From contig JAZRXB010000355.1 of NCBI GenBank assembly GCA_045600005.1, positions 1-9,055 of the forward strand: a DNA stretch of 9,055 bases, in the 5' to 3' direction. Under the pieces are notes generated by a model. The model saw only the letters and a program-made list of their open reading frames with translations. It was not told where the DNA came from and ran no database searches. Shown piece after piece: positions 5,506 to 9,055 of this stretch (positions are counted from its first letter, which is position 1; each line of letters starts with the position of its first letter). A program made the translations under genes and the position numbers. Source of the stretch: Flemingiibacterium sp045600005 (GTDB lineage Bacteria; Bacillota; Clostridia; Oscillospirales; CAG-272).

Positions 5506-5545
5506 GCATCCGGATCACTTTGCGGCGCCGTATCCGATCGGATGC
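5506..5545 (+). repeat. Inverted repeats abutting the ftsI ribosome binding site
   Basis: GCATCCG (5506-5512) is the exact complement of CGGATGC (5539-5545), which ends at the base before the AGGAGG site (5546-5551). Inside lie two self-complementary words, CGGCGCCG (5523-5530) and the 12-bp palindrome ATCCGATCGGAT (5532-5543), so alternative folds compete. The 106-bp ftsL-ftsI gap also has CCGCTG (5447-5452) complementary to CAGCGG (5481-5486). Confidence 0.5.
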
Positions 5546-5551
5546 AGGAGG
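5546..5551 (+). promoter_or_regulatory. Ribosome binding site that fixes the ftsI start
   Basis: AGGAGG at 5546-5551 sits 8 nt before ATG 5560. The ATG at 5542 in the same frame would overlap this site and has no good site of its own. The open frame continues back into ftsL as a shadow, so this motif decides the start. Confidence 0.85.
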
Positions 5552-5559
5552 AGAACGAT

Positions 5560-7863
5560 ATGCAGCCATATTTTCAGAATAATCAGATGGGCAGACGGGC
5601 AACCATTTTTATCATAATCGTCCTGTCATTTTGGGTGCTGCTGGGGTCCCGTCTGTTCTTGATGCAGGTGGTACAGTACGACCGGTACGAGGCGAAGGTG
5701 GTCGACCAGCTGACCGTCGAGGCGGCGACGACCGCCGAACGGGGACGCATCTATGACCGCAATATGAACCTTCTTGCTACGAACAAGACGGTTTACCGCG
5801 TCTTCATCGCGCCGATGGATATTCAGGAATACGAAAAGGAAAATGATCTGCCGGGCGGTACGGTGGCTGCCGATATTGCCGGCAAGCTGGTCGAGGTGCT
5901 GGGCGTCGATTACGACGACGTGATCGAACACTCCAAAAAGTACAGCCGCCGCGACGAGACGATCATGAAGAACGTTCTGCCCGACACGGCGGACGTCCTG
6001 CGCGCGTGGATCGCGGAAAAGGGGTATAAAAATCTGCTCTGTCTTTCCGCCGAATTCCAGCGTTATTACTGCTACGGCGACCTTGCCTGCCATGTGATCG
6101 GCTTCACCAACTCGGACGGCGACGGCGTTTACGGCGTCGAATCGACCTACAACGATTATCTGAAGGGCGTCTCCGGCAAATACATTTTCGCCAAGGACGC
6201 CATAGGCAAGAGTATGCCCTATAAATATGAGAGCTACGTCGACGCGGAAAACGGCGCGAACCTCGTTACAACGCTCGATATGCGTCTCCAGTATGAGCTG
6301 GAGAATCAGATCCGCGCGACCTACGAGGCTTCCGAAGCGGGCAACCGTACCTGCGGCATCGTGATGGACGTTCATACCGGCGGCATTCTCGCTATGGCGG
6401 TCTATCCGAACTTCGACTGCAACGACCCCTACGCGCTGGCGGAGGAATATCTCGCAAAGCTCGAAACCTGCGAATATCCCGAAGGAACGGCGGATTACAA
6501 CCTCTACCGGAACTCGCTGATGTTTGAAATGTGGAACAACAAGTGCATCTCGGAGACCTACGAGCCGGGTTCGACCTTCAAGATCCTGACCGCTTCCGTC
6601 GCGCTTGAAGAAGACGCGGTGAACATCGACGACGAATTCACCTGCGTCGGTGCGTACCGCGGCGAGGGCTTCACCGAATCCATCGCCTGCCACAAGCTCG
6701 AAGGACACGGTACCGTCACGTTTGCGCGCGGTCTCCAGCAGTCCTGCAACCCGACGCTGATGATGACCGCCGAGCGCATCGGACTGGAGACCTTCTACAA
6801 ATACTTTGAAGCGCTCGGCTATACGACGCGCACCGGCGTCGATCTGCCCGGCGAGGTCTTCGGCATCTACCACGCGATGAACGCCATGCACGCGACCGAG
6901 CTTGCGGTCTATTCCTTCGGTCAGACCTTCAAGGCGACGCCTCTGCAGCAGCTGACGGCGATCTGTTCGGTCGCCAACGGCGGATACATCGTCACGCCGC
7001 ACGTCGTTGACCACATGGTGGACGACAACGGCAGCGTCATCTACACCTATGAGTCGGAAAACAAGATCCAGATCTTCAGCGAAGACACCTGCAAGACCGT
7101 CCTGTCGATCCTGACCGAGGGCGTCGCGACCGACGGCGGCGCGCGAAACGCCTACGTCAAGGGCTATAACGTCGCCGCGAAGACCGGCACGTCGCAGAAG
7201 CAGGATAAATGGGTATACACCTACGACGAGGAAGGCAATGTCATCGACGCGGATCGTCCGTTCCGTGTCGGTTCGACGGTCGGCGTCGCGCCGTCCGACG
7301 ACCCGCAGATCGCCGTTCTGATCATCGTCGACGAGCCGACGGCGGGCGGTACCTACGGAAGCATCGTCGCCGCGCCTTATGTCTCGAAGTTCCTTTCGGT
7401 CGCGCTGCCCTATCTCGGCGTCGAACCGCACTATACCGAAGCGGAGCTTGCCACGCTCGACGTCGGCATCACGAATCTGGTCGGTCTCGATACGGAAAGC
7501 GCAACGCTCTATATCGCCAACCGCAAGCTGTCCTTCCAGGTGCTCGGCAAGGGCTCGAAGGTCATTGCGCAGGTCCCCGCAGGCGGCAGCCGCCTGATGA
7601 CCGATACCGGCAAGGTCTACCTTTATACGGGAGACGCCGCGCCGGAGAATTATCTCGTCACCGTCCCTGATCTGATGGGAATGTCGCCGAAGTTATGCAA
7701 CCTCACCATCACCAATTCGAGGCTGAACATCAAGATCGAGGGTGCGAACAATACCGAAAACACGGGCGCAGTCGTCATCGGACAGTCAATCGAACCCGGT
7801 ACGAGCGTGCCGCGCGGAACGATCATCACCGTCGAATTCCGTCATATGGACGGCACGGATTAA
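5560..7863 (+). CDS. ftsI: Class B penicillin-binding protein, FtsI/SpoVD type, with PASTA repeats
   Basis: This is a membrane-anchored D,D-transpeptidase that crosslinks septal (or spore cortex) peptidoglycan outside the membrane. The 767 residues show a short cytoplasmic tail, one N-terminal membrane segment (about 14-36), a dimerisation/pedestal domain starting with AERGRIYDRN (59-68), and a transpeptidase domain of about 260-615. The active-site motifs are complete: STFK (338-341, nucleophile S338), SCN (395-397) and KTGT (541-544). Two C-terminal PASTA-like repeats follow, one degenerate (about 634-690) and one clear (about 700-760, starting VPDLMGM). Position after ftsL points to FtsI/PBP2B, but sporulating Clostridia may carry SpoVD here with the same layout, so the split between division and sporulation roles is unresolved. 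It is 106 bp from ftsL and 87 bp from murE, consistent with one operon. Confidence 0.94.
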   Translation: MQPYFQNNQMGRRATIFIIIVLSFWVLLGSRLFLMQVVQYDRYEAKVVDQLTVEAATTAERGRIYDRNMNLLATNKTVYRVFIAPMDIQEYEKENDLPGGTVAADIAGKLVEVLGVDYDDVIEHSKKYSRRDETIMKNVLPDTADVLRAWIAEKGYKNLLCLSAEFQRYYCYGDLACHVIGFTNSDGDGVYGVESTYNDYLKGVSGKYIFAKDAIGKSMPYKYESYVDAENGANLVTTLDMRLQYELENQIRATYEASEAGNRTCGIVMDVHTGGILAMAVYPNFDCNDPYALAEEYLAKLETCEYPEGTADYNLYRNSLMFEMWNNKCISETYEPGSTFKILTASVALEEDAVNIDDEFTCVGAYRGEGFTESIACHKLEGHGTVTFARGLQQSCNPTLMMTAERIGLETFYKYFEALGYTTRTGVDLPGEVFGIYHAMNAMHATELAVYSFGQTFKATPLQQLTAICSVANGGYIVTPHVVDHMVDDNGSVIYTYESENKIQIFSEDTCKTVLSILTEGVATDGGARNAYVKGYNVAAKTGTSQKQDKWVYTYDEEGNVIDADRPFRVGSTVGVAPSDDPQIAVLIIVDEPTAGGTYGSIVAAPYVSKFLSVALPYLGVEPHYTEAELATLDVGITNLVGLDTESATLYIANRKLSFQVLGKGSKVIAQVPAGGSRLMTDTGKVYLYTGDAAPENYLVTVPDLMGMSPKLCNLTITNSRLNIKIEGANNTENTGAVVIGQSIEPGTSVPRGTIITVEFRHMDGTD

Positions 7864-7887
7864 CTCCCGCCGCGTCATATTCCGAAC

Positions 7888-7942
7888 CCTTTCCGCGTAA
7901 ATATGAGCCGATAGATTCCGGCTTCATTTTCACGCGGAAAGG
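7888..7942 (+). promoter_or_regulatory. Hairpin overlapping the murE ribosome binding site
   Basis: CCTTTCCGCGT (7888-7898) and ACGCGGAAAGG (7932-7942) form a perfect 11-bp stem. The loop holds a second stem, AGCCG (7906-7910) with CGGCT (7919-7923). The right arm contains AAAGG, the better-spaced part of the murE site AAAGGAAGGT (7938-7947), leaving only AAGGT unpaired. This could lower or tune murE translation, for example as a switch or thermosensor-like element. It has no T-tract after it, so it is not a terminator. The regulatory role is inference. Confidence 0.6.
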
Positions 7943-7950
7943 AAGGTACC

Positions 7951-9055
7951 ATGACAAAACTGGCGGAACTTCTGAACGGCGTCGCCGTGACGGGAGGGAA
8001 CCCTGCCGACTTTGAACAGGAATGCGGCGCGGTCCGCACGAACTGCTTTGCGGTCGGTCGGGGCGATCTCTTTCTCTGTCTGAACGGAACGCGGTTCGAC
8101 GGACATGATTTCATCTGTACGGCGGTCGAACGCGGCGCGGCGCTGATCCTCTGCGAGCGCGTCACGCCGTGGCTGAGCGCGCATCCCGAAGTACCATATC
8201 TCATTGTTCCCGACGCGCGCGCCGCGCACGCGCAGATCGAAAACAACCGGAACGGAAGACCGGGCGGGCGTATGCAGCTCGTCGCCGTCACCGGCACGAA
8301 CGGCAAGACCTCCGTCACGTATTTCCTCCGCACCGTTTTTGAAGCCGCCGGTTATAAGACCGGCGTGATCGGAACGGTGCAGTGTCTGTCAGGCGAACGG
8401 ACCGACGTGCTGAACGATTCGCCCGCGTCCCGCGTCAACGCGATGACCACGCCTCCTCCCGACCGGCTGTACGCCGAGCTGAAACGCATGGCGGACGACG
8501 GCGTGGAGATCGTTTTCATGGAAGCGTCCTCCCATGCGCTCGTGCAGCGCAGGCTCGACCCGCTTCACTTCGCGGCGGGAATTTTCACCGGTCTGTCGCC
8601 GGAGCATCTTGACTACCATCATTCGATGGAGGAGTATTATCAGGCGAAAAAGCGGCTGTTCGCGCTCTGCGGCGCGGCGGTCGTCAATGTCGGCGGAAAA
8701 TGGGGGCGAAGGCTGGCGGGAGAGCTTCCCGCAGAGCGGACGGTCACCTATTCTGCCTTGCCATGTGAGAACGATACGCCGTCCGAGACGGAACCGGTCC
8801 GTCCTTTGGCTGATTTTACGGCGGAGGACGTCCGGTACGACGGTATGGAGGGCGTTCGGTTCACGTTTGCCGACCGGCAGGGAAGCGTTCCGGTCGCCTG
8901 TCCGGTCCCGGGATCCTTCACCGTCGAGAATCTGCTTGCCGCCTGCGCCGCGGCAAGACTGTTCGGCATCGACCGCGATACGGCTGCCGAAGCGCTCGCC
9001 GGCTGCGGTCAGATCCCCGGACGGATGGAGCGCATCCGACCGGAGGGAGTCTGTT
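7951..9055 (+). CDS. murE: UDP-N-acetylmuramyl-tripeptide synthetase MurE, 3' end outside window
   Basis: MurE is the cytoplasmic ATP-dependent ligase that adds the third residue (meso-diaminopimelate or lysine) to UDP-MurNAc-L-Ala-D-Glu. The frame is open from ATG 7951 to the window end, giving 368 codons of an expected total near 480-500. Visible motifs are the ATP loop GTNGKTS (residues 115-121), TTPPP (166-170), EASSHAL (191-197), SPEHLDYHHSMEEYYQAKK (216-234, which contains the lysine normally carbamylated, probably K233) and PGRMER (356-361), which opens the C-terminal domain. The segment that tells DAP from lysine enzymes (DNPR in DAP types) is beyond the edge, so substrate cannot be called. 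The start has AAAGGAAGG (7938-7946), partly paired in the hairpin just upstream. Nothing in the visible part suggests damage. Confidence 0.96.
   Translation, partial: MTKLAELLNGVAVTGGNPADFEQECGAVRTNCFAVGRGDLFLCLNGTRFDGHDFICTAVERGAALILCERVTPWLSAHPEVPYLIVPDARAAHAQIENNRNGRPGGRMQLVAVTGTNGKTSVTYFLRTVFEAAGYKTGVIGTVQCLSGERTDVLNDSPASRVNAMTTPPPDRLYAELKRMADDGVEIVFMEASSHALVQRRLDPLHFAAGIFTGLSPEHLDYHHSMEEYYQAKKRLFALCGAAVVNVGGKWGRRLAGELPAERTVTYSALPCENDTPSETEPVRPLADFTAEDVRYDGMEGVRFTFADRQGSVPVACPVPGSFTVENLLAACAAARLFGIDRDTAAEALAGCGQIPGRMERIRPEGVC

Noticed and set aside
5245..5559. 105-codon N-terminal extension of the ftsI frame
   Set aside because: It overlaps conserved ftsL sequence in another frame. The AGGAGG at 5546-5551 and the membrane anchor position both support the start at 5560.
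5626..7431. 601-residue open frame on the minus strand opposite ftsI
   Set aside because: It is an antisense shadow produced by GC-rich codon use. The plus strand has complete transpeptidase motifs over the same bases, and the antisense product is arginine/valine/aspartate-rich with no recognisable domain.

Overview
The window is GC-rich chromosomal DNA from a bacterium, most likely a Bacillota (Firmicutes) member of class Clostridia. This rests on the gene order rsmH-ftsL-ftsI/spoVD-murE, the Clostridia-style cysteine cluster in RsmH, a class B penicillin-binding protein with C-terminal PASTA repeats, strong AGGAGG ribosome binding sites and a textbook sigma-A promoter. Genus cannot be named from sequence alone. 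All seven genes are on the plus strand. I see no mobile element, CRISPR array, tRNA or rRNA.

Layout. Positions 1-156 are a non-coding or undecided leader with a perfect hairpin, followed by uvrC (157-2022, excinuclease subunit C). A 70-bp gap leads to rsmD (2093-2665, 16S rRNA m2G966 methyltransferase), which overlaps coaD (2665-3162, phosphopantetheine adenylyltransferase) by one base. From 3163 to 3560 there is no gene. This stretch holds an AT-rich segment, a near-consensus promoter (TTGAAA, 17-bp spacer, TATAAT at 3273-3301) and about 250 nt of GC-rich leader with two long hairpins and short repeats. The division and cell wall (dcw) operon then runs rsmH (3561-4520), an ftsL-type gene with an unusually long disordered N-terminus (4560-5453), a PASTA-bearing FtsI/SpoVD transpeptidase (5560-7863), and murE (7951 to the window end, C-terminus missing).

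How the genes work together. The first block is housekeeping: DNA repair, ribosome modification and coenzyme A synthesis. The second block builds the septum. RsmH tunes the ribosome and is the conserved leading gene. FtsL is a bitopic divisome scaffold. FtsI/SpoVD crosslinks septal peptidoglycan. MurE adds the third residue of the stem peptide in the cytoplasm.

What is unusual. This is mostly an ordinary core region, and I found no new enzyme system. The points worth a second look are: mraZ is missing from the head of the dcw cluster and a structured leader stands in its place; the murE ribosome binding site is partly inside an 11-bp stem; perfect inverted repeats lie close upstream of most start codons; and the FtsL-like protein has a repetitive, disordered cytoplasmic extension of about 160 residues whose gene carries a perfect 13-bp inverted repeat.
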